NCBI GenBank assembly: GCA_021613335.1
Contig: JAJTWR010000231.1
Location: 1,113,501-1,177,500 of the forward strand
Reading direction: 5' to 3'
Length of the DNA: 64,000 bases
DNA from: Whitmania pigra
Taxonomy: Eukaryota; Annelida; Clitellata; Hirudinida; Haemopidae
Program-made: the position numbers and the translations under genes
Shown: positions 47,016-61,886 of the stretch, in pieces
Numbering within the stretch: position 1 is the stretch's first letter
Layout of the letters: each line of letters starts with the position of its first letter
The notes under the pieces: generated by a model
What the model was told of the DNA's origin: nothing
What the model saw: the letters and a program-made list of their open reading frames with translations, nothing else
Database searches by the model: none

Positions 47016-49254
47016 ATGTTTCGCAGAGCAATTGCTAGATTAAGTGGCTGCGTATCGAACGTAAGCAATATTTTTTGTGGATAGAGATTATATCAATTTA
47101 AATTTTGATTGTTTTTTTTTAGAGAATGCCAAAGAAAGTTGTACAAAAGGTGGAAAGCCACTGGGAAAGTGAAGGAGTTGGTGCAAAAGTAATGAGGAGT
47201 ATCGGACGATCTGAGGTAAAAATAATTGTTTCAAGAATGAGTTGAACTATATTTTAGATTCCCCAGTTGAGTTGAATTGAATTAAATTTTAGTTTCGCCA
47301 GTTGGATCCATTTTTGTTGCTTGATGAATTTAAGGGTAAGCCTCCTGTAGGATTTCCAGATCATCCTCACAGAGGGTTTGAAACAGTGAGTTTGATGACC
47401 TTTATGGCTCTTTAAATCACATTTGAGGAAATGACATAAGTAAGTGTGATATTGAATGCAAACTAAAGTCTCACAATGTTGTCTCTGACATTCTGCATAA
47501 GGTATCCTTCAAATCAACTGTTATTATCATGTTATAACTATTATCTTAGATGCTCAGAGTATAATGATAATTGAAATTGTAACTATCAGGTAACATATCT
47601 TTTGACTGGTGCTGTAAAACATGAAGATTTCCTTGGCAACTCTGGTATAATCCAAACAGGTGATGTCCAGGTAAATGGCTTCATAAATTATGCAGTCACC
47701 ATAGTTTTCAAAATACATAGAATTATAGGTTTTCATAAACATTTGAAAAGAAGTAGATTAATGTTTGTTATAAATTTATATTGTTAAATGATGGTTTTAC
47801 AGTGGATGACAGCAGGTAAGGGGGTTCTCCATTCGGAGATGTTCCACGGAAATGAGGAGAGTCACGGCCTTCAATTGTGGGTCAATCTGTCGAAGCAGTT
47901 TAAAATGATTGACCCTGCTTACCAGGAGTTGTTGGCCAAAGACATTCCTTGCGCTTCAAAAGATGGCACTAAGGTGAAGGTCATTGCCGGGAAAAGTATG
48001 GGAGTCTGCGTGAGTGCTTCTTTCCGTTCTCGACAGCTGTTGAGGTGGTTGAAATTCTAACGGCGAATATTTTTAACTTCTTTCTGTAATTTTTTAAAAA
48101 CTAATAACTTTATTTAATGCTTCCATTGCTTTAGTTTGCTGAAAATAGTTAATGCGACGACAACAGTGCCAATAATAAATAGGCAGTTTCTGTCTCTCTA
48201 GAGTTTAAGTAATCGTAAGCTTTGGCATTTCCTTTACAGTCCCCTGTTTACACGAGGACACCGGTTTTATACATAGATGTATCCTTGGATCCCTCCTCTG
48301 AATTCAAACAACCTGTAAATACTGGTTGGACTACTTTTGTCTACACCCTCCAAGGAAAAACAACAATTGGTTAGGTGTACACCCCAGTTTGAAATCCTAG
48401 TTCGAGCTAAATTCATTTGAAATCATTCTTGTTCATGGTCTTTGAAATGTTCTTGCATTATGTGTGCGTATTTTCAGGATGCGACGGAGAATGTGAGGAA
48501 GTTGGTCCTCATCACACATGCATTCTTTCAGCCGAGGATGACGATGTTTGCATTCAAAACAAGGTGATGTCATTCAGAACTGGTATTTAACCTCTTTAGC
48601 AGTCGACCTGAGTTAGCTTGTCACTCGGGTGTTTTTCATTGTCCACGAACCGACCGATCCGAGTTACCACGTAACCACCATTAGAGTAATTAAATTTCAC
48701 TGAAAAGACTGAGGTCCTTCAAGTTCTTCAAAAAATTGTCATGTAAAGTAATATTTTTCAAAATGGCTGCCAAGGCAATGACTTTAAAAGTCTTAATGTA
48801 AGTTAAGAGGGCTAACATCGACAGTTTATGTAAGTCGTGATTATTTAATGAGTTTAATTGCATATATTTTGACATTTACTTCTCCAGAGCGGTGAGCCGT
48901 GCCACTTTGTGTTGATAGCAGGTCAACCCTTGAATGAGCCAATTGCAAGAAGAGGTTTGAAACAATTCTTTAAACAGACGTTATTAGTACTTGATAATTA
49001 TATTATACAATATTAAGTGAAACTAATGCGAATAAATTGTTTTGATTATTTTTAATTTATTTAACATGACGGTGGCTATCTATTCTCATATGCTTGTCTT
49101 AGGGATCATAAATTTGATGAAGAGTTATAACATTAAAAATTCTTGCCAAGGTCCGTTCGTGATGAATACCGATGAAGAACTGAGGCAGACGTTTGTGGAT
49201 TTCCAGACGGCAAAGAACGGATTCGAAAAGAAACTTACTTGGAGGAGCGATTAA
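47016..49254 (+). CDS. PIR: Pirin (iron-binding cupin)
   Basis: Nine exons, all GT-AG and in phase: 47016-47060, 47123-47215, 47293-47385, 47590-47670, 47803-48009, 48240-48369, 48478-48563, 48889-48954 and 49151-49254 (TAA 49252-49254). The protein follows pirin throughout: [68 protein letters not shown] and [18 protein letters not shown]. The metal ligands of the N-terminal cupin (HPH, and H and E of LHSEM) are intact. Pirins are bicupin metalloproteins, reported as transcriptional cofactors and as quercetinase-like dioxygenases. The first exon adds [16 protein letters not shown] before the usual pirin start MPKK; that leader has Arg and hydrophobic residues but no acids, like a mitochondrial presequence. 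Translation from the internal ATG (47126) would give the standard cytosolic or nuclear form. Confidence 0.95.
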
Positions 49255-50519
49255 AAAAGACAAAAAGGAAACACTTCTGATTCTTTGATAAATGCGATCA
49301 GCAGACAGAATTTGATATGAAATTCTAACTTATCCAGTATGATGATCTTGATTGCTTTATTTATTTTTTATTCACAAAAACAAAGTAACATTGAAAACCA
49401 ACAAACTATGTGATGAACGAATCTAACATTCGAATTGTTTCCTACGCTCCTCATCAAGCAGATGAGAAGCTTTTTTGTATTTGTTTTGCTGTTTCAATCC
49501 AAGAGAAAGGAATCATTGGGAGGAGTTATCGAGTTCAGAATTCTACTTCAATTTCTATTTGAATTTATTCTCATTTTAGATTTGTTTTGCATGAGTGAAC
49601 CTCATTTTTCATCACCTGAAGCTTTTGCCCACAAATCGTCAAGTATTTGCGCGAAATCTTTAAGATCTTCATGATATGGCTGGTCACGTGAGCAACGATT
49701 GCTCATGGGTTTGTAGAAGTGTGATCATCACCAGACAATAATGCTTAACTGTGAAGCAATTGCAAGTTAACACGACGTACAAACGAGTATTCATCGCTTG
49801 TGTAAAACTTCTCGGATAAAATGTCACTTCACTGTGGGTTGTCGGAGACTGAGTTAATAATTTTTCAATAAGCGTAAGTTTGAATGGCTATCGCAATTTT
49901 TTAATAATTTCTAAATTAACAGTTTATGTAGTTTTGCAACACTATTACCATTAACCTACTCAGGATCCCAATTAAGATTAATCTCTTCGATGCATACATA
50001 TTTTTACTCGAATGCTGACGTAATAACTGTTGCGCATTACTCTGTTACTTTAACATTAGGAGAGTGATTAAGTTTGTTTAAACAAAGATTTAAAAACAAT
50101 TTATAGAAGGCAGTCATTCGAAAGACGATTAAGGAAAAAATGAAATCAATTAAGTTTCAAATTATGACGACATCATGGCGTCCCATAAATCTGACATTCG
50201 CGATTGTTAATGAAAGCTGAAAAGCGTGACAGGCTTAAAAAACCTTCAAATGGAAGCTGCTGAGGACTTGTATGGACGGAAAATGAATGAATTAAAGGAT
50301 GATCGGTCGTTCATTAATTCATTTCGACGTGTTTTTATTTCATTTTAAACATCATCCTAAAGTGACGTCACACCGTAGACTTTCAATTGGGGAGTTTTAT
50401 GAGCAGGTTACACGCAAGAGTGATTATTAGTATGATCCCGCGTTGAATTATTGATGGAACATGATTTGTAATTATTTCAATTCTAATGAAATTGATACTG
50501 CTCGTCGTTACAATAACTA
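49255..50519. other. Intergenic stretch downstream of pirin
   Basis: AT-rich, with no homology recognised on either strand. Confidence 0.5.
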
Positions 50520-50660
50520 CCTCCTTTTAGCAAGAGCTCAACCATCCGTGGAGCTCTTCGAGTGACACCTGAAGACCCATCTTTGTAGGACCTCATCATA
50601 AAGCCATGTCTCTGATGCTACATGCAAGGCGCCTTATAAATTAACTACTATTATTAAATG
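50520..50660 (+). mobile_element. Probable LINE 3'-end fragment with ATT-rich tail
   Basis: One frame reads VELFE-stop-HLKTHLCR, close to the F-K-x-x-LKTHLF ending common in CR1/L2/RTE-type LINEs of marine animals. It is followed by a 3' tail (CAAGGCGCCTTATAAATTAA) leading into ATTATT. That tail type commonly ends such elements. The match is short, so the call is tentative. Confidence 0.4.
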
Positions 50661-51100
50661 TAAATGATGTACTTGTTTAGGCATATCAAATCACACCTCT
50701 CCACAGCAAGTAACTTCAGCTTGCGTCTCCAAGCGTCTCTTCACATCCGCTCACGAATGTTTCTGTTGTCCTTCTTTGTCATTTTCCTATCGTGCTCTTC
50801 ACCCAACGGAGCCATGTCAGACATCACAAACCATTTAGCGTTTTTTCTTCGAGGCGCAGAAGTCTGGTAATCGCAGCCCTACTTCAATTCGGATTCGATG
50901 TTCGATCTTGTTCACATATTCACGGGCTTTCAATCATTTTGTGCACTTTGTGGATTTATATCAAAATCAGGTCTCCATTACCGTCTGTGTTGGGTATCTT
51001 TGGAACATGTGATCCCAAAGACTTTGGCTATTCACATCGGTGTCACAATCAGTTTTATTCAGATTTGTTGTTGAGCATATAGCTCACTTCGGAGCATTGA
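50661..51100. other. Unassigned stretch with GC-richer pocket
   Basis: GC content rises at 50690-50960 and a 96-codon frame crosses it, but no domain is recognised on either strand. It may be a transposon fragment. Confidence 0.4.
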
Positions 51101-51264
<164 letters not shown>

Positions 51265-51905
51265 CAAAAAAACATCTAGGGAGAAATAAGCAATGTTAAA
51301 CAGAACATTAATCGGCAATTGTTAGACAATTCGATAAATCAGTGTCCAGTAATAATGACGTAAGTCGAGAAAACGAAAAGCGCACTTTAATAATTTGAAA
51401 ATATAAAAAACTAATTAAAAGTACTGCCTGATTAACAAACTCCACAAGCAAGTATAATTATAAATAAATTATTTAAAATAATAAATAAATAATTATAAAG
51501 AAATTATATTAAAACAATATTTGCGAATCAAAAATAATTTTGCAAGGAGATTCGAAATAAACAACATCCACACGCATTTCTCTCGTAAACTCGTATCCAG
51601 ATTGCTCGTTAAATGTTTGCTCAATGGATGAACAATGATGATGACCGTGACGATGATGACGACTATGATGGTGATGATGACGATGTTGCTGGTGGTGATG
51701 ATAATGATGGTTGCGAGGCTGATGACGAATAAAGTGTTTTTTCTCACCATCTAATCAATGAATCATTTTGAATGTTATCGAATATGCCACATGTTTGTGC
51801 GAACTCATGTAATATTTATTAATAAAGCATATTTTTATTACTACTTAATTTATTATTAAATTAAATATTAATATTATTCAATATTATATTAAGCTAACAA
51901 TTATC

Positions 51906-52240
51906 ATATCCATCCGTCCGTCCATCCGTCCGTCCGTCCATCCATCCATCCATCCATCCATCCATCCATCCATCCATCCATCCATCCATCCATCCATCCA
52001 TCCATCCATCCATCCATCCATCCATCCATCCATCCATCCATCCATCCATCCATCCATCCATCCATCCATCCATCCATCCATCCATCCATCCATCCATCCA
52101 TCCATCCATCCATCCATCCATCCATCCATCCATCCATCCATCCATCCATCCATCCATCCATCCATCCATCCATCCATCCATCCATCCATCCATCCATCCA
52201 TCCATCCATCCATCCATCCATCCATCCATCCATCCATCAC
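51906..52240 (+). repeat. (CCAT)n tetranucleotide array, ~335 bp
   Basis: Nearly perfect TCCA units, with CCGT variants only at the left end (51912-51940). The three apparent Met-Asp-Gly-Trp repeat proteins on the minus strand are the three frames of a 4-bp repeat, not genes. Confidence 0.98.
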
Positions 52241-52262
52241 AAGCCCTGCACCATCCATCCAT

Positions 52263-53712
<1,450 letters not shown>

Positions 53713-54295
53713 GTAATACTGGCGGGGCTTGTACAAATATTGTCTATTGATTCAAAGTCACCAAACATAATAAACACAACATATCAATAATCCGATTAAT
53801 TTGTATATTAATAAAGCAATTAACTTGCACATTCATAATCATCAAATATGAATATTCAAATTGACAGTGGAAGTAAAAGTTAACCGTGCAGTCATTACAT
53901 AGGAAATAGGTTCTTTTTGGGAGTTGACAGATGCTTCGAAACAACAGATTTGTGGGCGTGGCTTGGTTTTTAAGAAAATATTTTCCTGTATGAGTTGATT
54001 TATTGACATTTCAGTAGCAACATTTAGATTTTTTACGAGGTGCTCATGATAGTGGTTCTCATCAGCAGATAGTAGTATAAATATATATACTCGGGTATAC
54101 AAATGGTCTAAGCAGCCTTGATTCTTAAACTTAATGCGCTACACAAATTCACTTAAAACCTCAACACCAACGTACTAGTCATAAGCATAAGTCATAAGTA
54201 TACGATCTAAAATATTCGGAAATATTTCAGAAATATTGCTTCAACCGGTGAATAATACATGTAATAATATGTAATTATCTATTAATTCCACTTTA

Positions 54296-55815
54296 TAGTG
54301 CTAGAAATATTGTTAAGACATACTTACTTTTTATGAATAATTTCGTTACAAATGGCCATTTCTTGCTGAATTTTGTAGCAATTAAATTAAACACCATTTG
54401 AAAGCAGAGTGTAAAATTTCATTTCATTTGGTTCAATGGTTTCTGTAAATTATGTAAATCAACGATTTTTGGCCTGGAAATATTATTAAGACAACTTCCG
54501 ATTTGGGCTCGTTTCATCTATTTCAAGATCTTATTATAAATATCAAATATTAAATTTTTGTTGAAAAAGCTGTATAAAGGATTTGAAATTAAAAACTTAC
54601 TTTTACATTCATTTCATCATGGAGAAGAAAGCAGGTTTAACAGAAGGAGAAAGAGAATAAGTTAAGGCTTTCAGGAAAGCAAACTATTTCGATGTGAAAG
54701 ATTGCAAGAGTTTAATAGGTCAAGAACTGTCATCAAATGTTTTTTAGATGATCTAGACTCGTATGGGAAGACGTATGTGGGTGGAAGACCGAAAAAACTC
54801 TCGAATGAGAAATCATCAGTGAGGCTTCACGAGGAGAACATTCGTGTAAACAGTTAAAAAATAAACTGGATTTAAGTGTCCATGTGAGGACATCCTGCAA
54901 CTATTTTAACTCAAGCGGACAACTGAAATACAAATGGGAAAGCGGGCTCTAGCGCTGCAAATCCATCACAAGGAAAAACGTCTCCTCTGAACCAAAGAAA
55001 TGGTCACCTTCAACGAAAGGCGGGAACTCGTAATTTTGCCTCAGAAGACAAAAATTTAACCTTGATGGTGGTTATAAATATTACTGGCATGATTTCAGAA
55101 AAGAAAGAGATTTTTAGCAGGAAACATGGAGGAGGTTCTATGATGGTATGGGGAGGAATTTCAGTATTTGGGAGGATTGAACTGGTGCTTTTGAAAGAGA
55201 GGCAGGACTCTCAGAATTACATCAAAATGCTCAATGATCATCTCCTTCCTTTTACTGAAAAAAAAAGAACTTGAATTTCAGCAAGATAATGTTTCCATTC
55301 ATGTTTCCAAGACAACCAGAACATTTTTCCAGGCATGTTCCTTCGACTTGAAACTGAGGCTTTCTTTCAAGATCAGTTACGGCAAAGGACAGCAACTTGA
55401 CACTGAAAATGATTTGAAAAAAACGATTTTGAGCGCCTGGAGAAATCTGGATGAAAACATCATCAAAACAATGATTTTCTCCATGAAAAATAGGTGCATA
55501 GATGTTATTTCTAAGAAAGGATGAATAAAATCTGATATCGTCTGGTAAATAAAACAATAATAAATTAATATAAAATAAATAAAAATTTTGCGAAATTCAT
55601 GAGTTTTTATGCAGCCTGTCTTAATAATATTTCTACAAAAATTGTTTTTTTTTGTGGAATTTGAGCTTACTTTTTGATCAAAGTGAAACATAACATACCA
55701 GTTATATCCTTTAAGGATATTATACAAATAGTCCAAATTTGAGCTTTGTACGATATTTTAAACTTAGGTTATTGGAAAAAAATGGAGATTGTCTTAACAT
55801 TTTTCTAGCACTTGT
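54296..55815 (+). mobile_element. Tc1-like DNA transposon of IR/DR structure, inactivated
   Basis: The outer left end AGTGCTAGAAATATTGTTAA (54297) and the outer right end, read inward as AGTGCTAGAAAAATGTTAAG (up to about 55812), are inverted repeats. Each end has a second, inner copy of the motif: GGAAATATTATTAAGACA at 54475-54492 on the left, and its complement around 55615-55634 on the right. This is the IR/DR layout known from Sleeping Beauty-, Minos- and Bari-like elements. A TA precedes the left end; the right outer end has lost the expected TA. The transposase between them is a pseudogene. Confidence 0.82.
54619..55524 (+). pseudogene. Tc1/mariner transposase pseudogene
   Basis: Starts at ATG 54619 (MEKKAGLTEGERE, then a stop). 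Transposase-like sequence continues in several frames: GKTYVGGRPKKLSNEK (N-terminal DNA-binding region), KHGGGSMMVWGGISVFGRIE (around the second catalytic Asp block), then after a shift near 55260 FQQDNVSIHVSKTTRTFFQ (third block). The last part ends SMKNRCIDVISKKG at 55524. Several in-frame stops and at least one frameshift make it non-functional. The length matches a roughly 340-residue Tc1 transposase. Confidence 0.85.
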
Positions 55816-56520
55816 GCTTGTTGGCATGCCAATTATTATTCTGCTATTACATCATTCTTATAATTAATTGTTTATTTATTTAAATAACATTATTGTATGT
55901 TTTAAACCATTTCAGAATGTTTTTAATATTTCAACCTTTTCCCAAACTTTGCTGGAAATACATTCATCATGCACTCATAAATTTAATTCTCCTAAAATTA
56001 TTATCAATGAATTGATTACAAGGCTATTTTTTTAATTTATAAAAATAAATTTTGCGTCCTTTTAAAGTGAGCTACGAACGATTAATATTTTTAATCACAA
56101 TTTATATAAAATATTTAAATTAATTAATGCGTTACAATATAATATGACCACCTATAATTAGACTGTTATTATTATAAAAATGACCGAGGAGTTCTTAAAA
56201 ATTTGAAGATAAATTAAATAATAAATAATTCGAAAGAATCGTCTTGAAATTAAAGAAGAAATTTATCGACCCATCAAGGCTTCTGTGGAAACGCAGGACT
56301 CAGTTTCTTAATTATTGACAACCTGCACCCCTTCTCCAGAGGCAATGGTTCGACCCAATAGGATGCCTAAATCAGGAAAAGACAGGATCGTACAATTCAA
56401 AATGCATCAGTCGAGGTGATCCCAGACTCATCTTTGAGTCTTCAATTGTCTTTTAGCTTCATCCATCCCTTCTTATGATCTTCCGCAATGCATTGTCTCT
56501 ATGGAAAGAGAAATAGCCTT
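55816..56520. other. AT-rich spacer, nothing recognised
   Basis: No open frame, repeat array or transposon signature stood out. Confidence 0.5.
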
Positions 56521-56522
56521 TC

Positions 56523-56785
<263 letters not shown>

Positions 56786-57176
56786 GGTATTAGTAATAAA
56801 AATATAATACTAACAATAATAATAAGAATAATAAATGTAATAATAACGAGTGACGATAATAACAAATGATGAAACCTCATTAATTAATTTAGGTGCCCGA
56901 TGATCAAATTCAAGTAATTACGAATTTCAATTTTTGTTCCTCCCCATTTGCTCATTAACCCATTTACATAATCATTCATTCACAATTCATTCACAATTCA
57001 TTCACAATTCATTCACATTTCATTTTGAAACACCAGAGTGGGTGGTGCAATAAAAAATTGTTAATTCACCAACAACATCAACAAACAGATGCCAGCTGAA
57101 CAAACACTTTCAGACATGTGATGCTGTTTTAGGTTTCAAATCAATTGGATTCTGAAAACACATCGTCACATAGTTA

Positions 57177-57290
57177 CATCAACACAACATCACAACATCA
57201 CAACATCACAACATCACATCAACACAACATCACAACATCACATCATCACAACATCACACCGTCACTTCATCACTTAATTGCTTAATCACT
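57177..57290 (+). repeat. (CACAACAT)-type minisatellite
   Basis: Repeats of ACAACATC and CACATCAAC motifs, decaying into TCACTTAAT repeats at the right. Confidence 0.85.
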
Positions 57291-57532
57291 TAATCATCAT
57301 AGCAGGTCATCTTTCAGGCTTGTTGATGGATATGGACACCAACTCATACCTAATAACAATATATTTAATCATGTGAATTTATAATATTACAAAATTATTG
57401 TAATAATAATAATAATAATAATATAAAATATAATAGAAATATGATAGTATTAATGTACTATTATAAAATAAATAACATTAATAATTGACAAATCCCTCTT
57501 GATCATCATTGCATTGATATTATTATAATATC

Positions 57533-57534
57533 CC

Positions 57535-57606
<72 letters not shown>
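57533..57606 (+). repeat. (ATT)n microsatellite
   Basis: Perfect ATT triplets. Confidence 0.97.
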
Positions 57607-57607
<1 letters not shown>

Positions 57608-58139
57608 GAATAATAATATTAACTTATATAATATCGATATGTCATAATAATTATGATATAAATATATCTAACGCTGATACTAATGATATTGTAAATCATT
57701 AATAATATTATTGTTCCTTAACAATTGCAATAAGTGCAATCTAATAGTAATAATAATAATAATCGTTGTACGAAGTATGTTTATGTAATTGTTGTTATAA
57801 GCATATTCATAACATTGAAGTCAAGGAATGAGGCAGTCCAGAGTGAATGAGTTGTCATGTAATAATATAATGACAGTAACATTAATAACATTTTAATCAC
57901 ATTAAGTAATTATAATGAGTAGTTAAATAAGCAATTATAATAAGCAATCATAATAAGAAACTGCAATAAGAAATTGTAATGAGCATCGTAATAAGCAGAT
58001 TAGCTGATCAATTCATTCAGTAATTTCAATTGTTTGTCTTAGTTTTAACGAGGACGACCTTGCAATTTATTTGAGATAGTGAGACCATTGATAGTATCAT
58101 AAACACTGCTATTAAAAGTATTGACAAAAAATAATAGTT

Positions 58140-58421
58140 ACAAAATTAATGTAAATAAAACTAATATCAATATTAATGTAAATAAAAATAACATCAATAT
58201 TAATGTAAATAAAAATAATATCAATATTAATGTAAATAAAAACAATAATGTAAACAACAATATTAATAATGATGTAAACAACAACAATATTGATAATAAT
58301 GTAAACAACAACGATAACAATAATAATGTAAACAACAACGATAACAATAATAATGTAAACAACAACGATAACAATAATAATGTAAACAACAACGATAACA
58401 ATAATAATGTAAACAGACACA
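58140..58421 (+). repeat. 27-bp minisatellite, two repeat families in tandem
   Basis: The left half has units of the form AATATTAATGTAAATAAAAA plus TAACATC (27 bp). The right half has five units of AATAATGTAAACAACAACGA plus TAACAAT (27 bp). Because 27 is divisible by three, a frame of about 100 codons (Asn/Val/Ile-rich) stays open on both strands. The composition gives no sign of a real protein. Confidence 0.9.
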
Positions 58422-59143
58422 TTAAATTTTGAGCGGTGTCTGTCAAGAATTCCAACACGTATTTTCTTTGTTTTCTGGTTCAATCCATTCATTACACCAT
58501 CCATTACACCATCCATTACATCATCCATACATCTGTAGCTGTACATCCATCACTTGTATCTTTCATATCTTCAAAAATAATTGATACAATTAATTTGATT
58601 TTAGATTAATTGGTTAATTATATTAATAATGATCCAAATTATATATACAATGAATTATTTTAATAATAATTATTTTAATATAAAAATTATTTTCATTACT
58701 CTTCGTTGTCGTCATAACCATCATCATCGCCACCACTATCGCCACCATCATCAAGATAACCATCACCCCATATCACCACTAATAATATCAACAACTCCAG
58801 CCTATTGATCATTATCATCACGAACATTTGATTGCTTGATGGTGGGGACATTAACAAGATATCTGTGATCTATAGAAGCGACGGTTTAGTCGGTTAAATT
58901 CGTCTTTATTAAATTCTTATTAGCAAAAATGTGGTTGGCATTTTAAGTAATTAATTTAAATTATTTCCAATTAAATTCACAACCACCTTAATTGGCATCA
59001 ATCATGCTCACCCACCTGTCCTTACCTGTCAGGTGTATAGCTCCCTTTTTTCGCTCACTGTTACCCATGAGACGGGTGGATCATTCATTTACCGAGTTGT
59101 GACGTTTTCATATTTTAAAATAGCTACATTCCTCCATCTTCCC

Positions 59144-59212
59144 ATCCATCCATCCATCCATCCATCAATCCATCCATCCATCCATCCATCCATCCATCCA
59201 TCCATCCATCCA
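59144..59212 (+). repeat. (CCAT)n microsatellite
   Basis: Short second tract of the same tetranucleotide as 51906-52240, with one TCAA interruption. Confidence 0.95.
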
Positions 59213-60241
59213 CACATCTTGTCATTAATTCGATTAATCACCAAGTAATTGTCTGAGTTGACTCAAGCGAATAGAATGAAATAAGAATAATTATGAAATA
59301 ATTATAATTATGTTGGTAATTATGTCTGCTTATTGCAGGAGCTTATGTTATCTCCTACTATAGTTAGAATGATCAAGAAATGATGTCCTCATTAAATTGC
59401 TGACTTCATTCAACAAAGTTGTTTGTTTCCAACATTTTAATGACTGGCCGTCATTTCATACTTCACTCCCATTCATTCCTAGGTTATCAATTGCTAATTA
59501 ACTATAATTATGTATTTATACATAATCTATTATGGTGATGATGATGATAATAATAATTATTATTATTGTTATTAATTTTTAATTATTGACATTATTCTAA
59601 TCGGAGTTTATTTAAAAAATGTCCAAATGCACGAATCTGTCGTCAATTGTGATTAATTCATCGAAAAGCGGAAGTTAAAATGTGTAGTGAAATGAAATGA
59701 AATTAATTCTCAATCGATAAAAAGTGCTTCGTTGGATAACATAGATGCTACACATCATTGTAACGATGACGACGATGATGATTATGATAATGTCGATGAT
59801 GATGATGGGAATGATGATTATTATGATAATGATGATGAAGACGGTTAAAGTTACAGCAATTATAATCAACATTGCCATTAGTCATCCTTCATGTCAATAT
59901 CTCTTGACGACGACGATGATGATGATGAGAGTAATATTAATATAACAAAAAATATTAATATAGCATTAGGTATTTTATTTCTACTAATTTTTTGCTATTG
60001 TTACTGTGATTATAAATAACAACTCTATGGCATATTAGTTCAATAACATAAACTTGTGACTAGCAACTGCGCCAGTTAGATTATGATGATGATCTTGATT
60101 GCAATGTTGGTGATGATAACGATGTCTGCTTAAGACTCAGCTGTTAATAATAATTATTGTCTCGATATTCTTAAAATCTCACCACCTTATCAATAATAAA
60201 TTAAGTTCCAAATTAGTTGTTTAAATTATGGCAAACGTTGT

Positions 60242-60277
60242 CAATGCGTTGTTATTATTATTATTATTATTATTAGT
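60242..60277 (+). repeat. (ATT)n microsatellite
   Basis: Short ATT run. Confidence 0.9.
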
Positions 60278-61317
60278 AAACACATAAATTATTAAATATT
60301 AATAATTAATTTAATTGCAATGTAAATTTAACTACCTACGAACTGAGACGATTAAACGTCTGACAAGTTCTCAAAAACATTTAAAAAAACATCTCATCAT
60401 CAGATATTAACAAACATTTGCTTATCTTGAATGAGTAATTTTAAATTAAAACATGCATCATTGTTGTAACATACAACTTGTTGACGAATGGCATTCGGGT
60501 GTAGCTGTTTAATTATTCATTGATTATAAATATTAATAATATTCTAATTCCCGACCACACGCACCCCGAGCAGGTGTTTGTGAAGGTAGAATATCAAACT
60601 GTTGACATCAGTCACGCGCTGAGCAATTGCCGATGTATTTGTTGATATGACATTGAAATGTCGATGCAATGCAATCACCAGCATTGTAAAACATCAGTAA
60701 ACAATCGATTGCATAATAAAGGATTAATAAAGATATGATTGTTATATTATCATCCTACTAACTCATTGAGACTAATGCTAATGCTAATCCGTGTTAATTT
60801 AATTGTTAATGTAATATTCTAACTCGGTTGGTGAATGTAACTTATGTCGTTGCTGCTGATGATGACAGCGATGATGGTGATGACGACGACGACGGTGATG
60901 ATGATGATCGTGATGATGGTGATGATGGTGGTTGCAAACAACAAACAAGTGTTCACTCGAGTGCACTCGGAGAATGGCGCCAGTTTCAACAAACAGCTTT
61001 CAACTCCCCTCATTGGCATCTGTTACCATTGGCAACGATTTCGAATTACCAACAACCGGTTTTATTCATTTGTGTGATGTCACAAGGATGCGTATGGCTT
61101 CGATGATGGTGGTAATAATAATAATATAATAACAAAAAATAATGATAATGATAATAATGACAATAATAATAATGATAATAATATTAATAACAATTAACAA
61201 CTATAACAGTAATGTTAACATTATATAATTTATACATAATATACATTAAATGAGCATGAAACATTGTTACATGCATAACACAAACTATTCAATTATTACT
61301 ACAGGATATTACACAAT

Positions 61318-61319
<2 letters not shown>

Positions 61320-61355
<36 letters not shown>
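61320..61355 (+). repeat. (AAT)n microsatellite
   Basis: Short AAT run in a very AT-rich stretch (61110-61510). Confidence 0.9.
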
Positions 61356-61356
<1 letters not shown>

Positions 61357-61761
61357 TATTATTAATTATAAATTAATTGTAAATTAATAATTATAATAAT
61401 TATAATAATATTGGGATGAATATCGTAATAAAATATTTTTTATTATACAAGTAATAATTACTATTACAAGCCTTATTAATAATAATATTAATAATATCAA
61501 GCAGAACAATAATATCTAGTCACGGCATCCAGCATGGATATTCTCGGTTCTTTGAAGTTGCCTCTTTTCGAAGTAAACATGTCCTCGTTGTAATGTCAAC
61601 AATTTGTTGAACATCGATTAGCAGGAAATCGATTACTTGGAAACACCTATTTAAATCTATTTGTAACTATTTATAACCTTCATGAAAATTCAATGCATGA
61701 TCTTTCCAGTAATTAAAAATTCTCAGAATCTAAAGACGAGGAATTTCATAAATTGTTTTCA

Positions 61762-61886
61762 TTGTTATTGTTATTATTGATAATAATAATAATATTATTG
61801 TTGTTGTTATTATTGATAATAATAATAATATTATTGTTGTTGTTATTAATAATAATATTATTGTTGTTGTTATTATTAATATTATT
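61762..61886 (+). repeat. ~33-bp AT-only minisatellite with self-complementary units
   Basis: The unit begins TTGTTATTATTGATAATAAT and ends AATAATATTATTG. There are about four copies, the later ones shorter by whole triplets. Each unit contains TTATTAT...ATAATAA, so each can form a hairpin. Confidence 0.85.
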
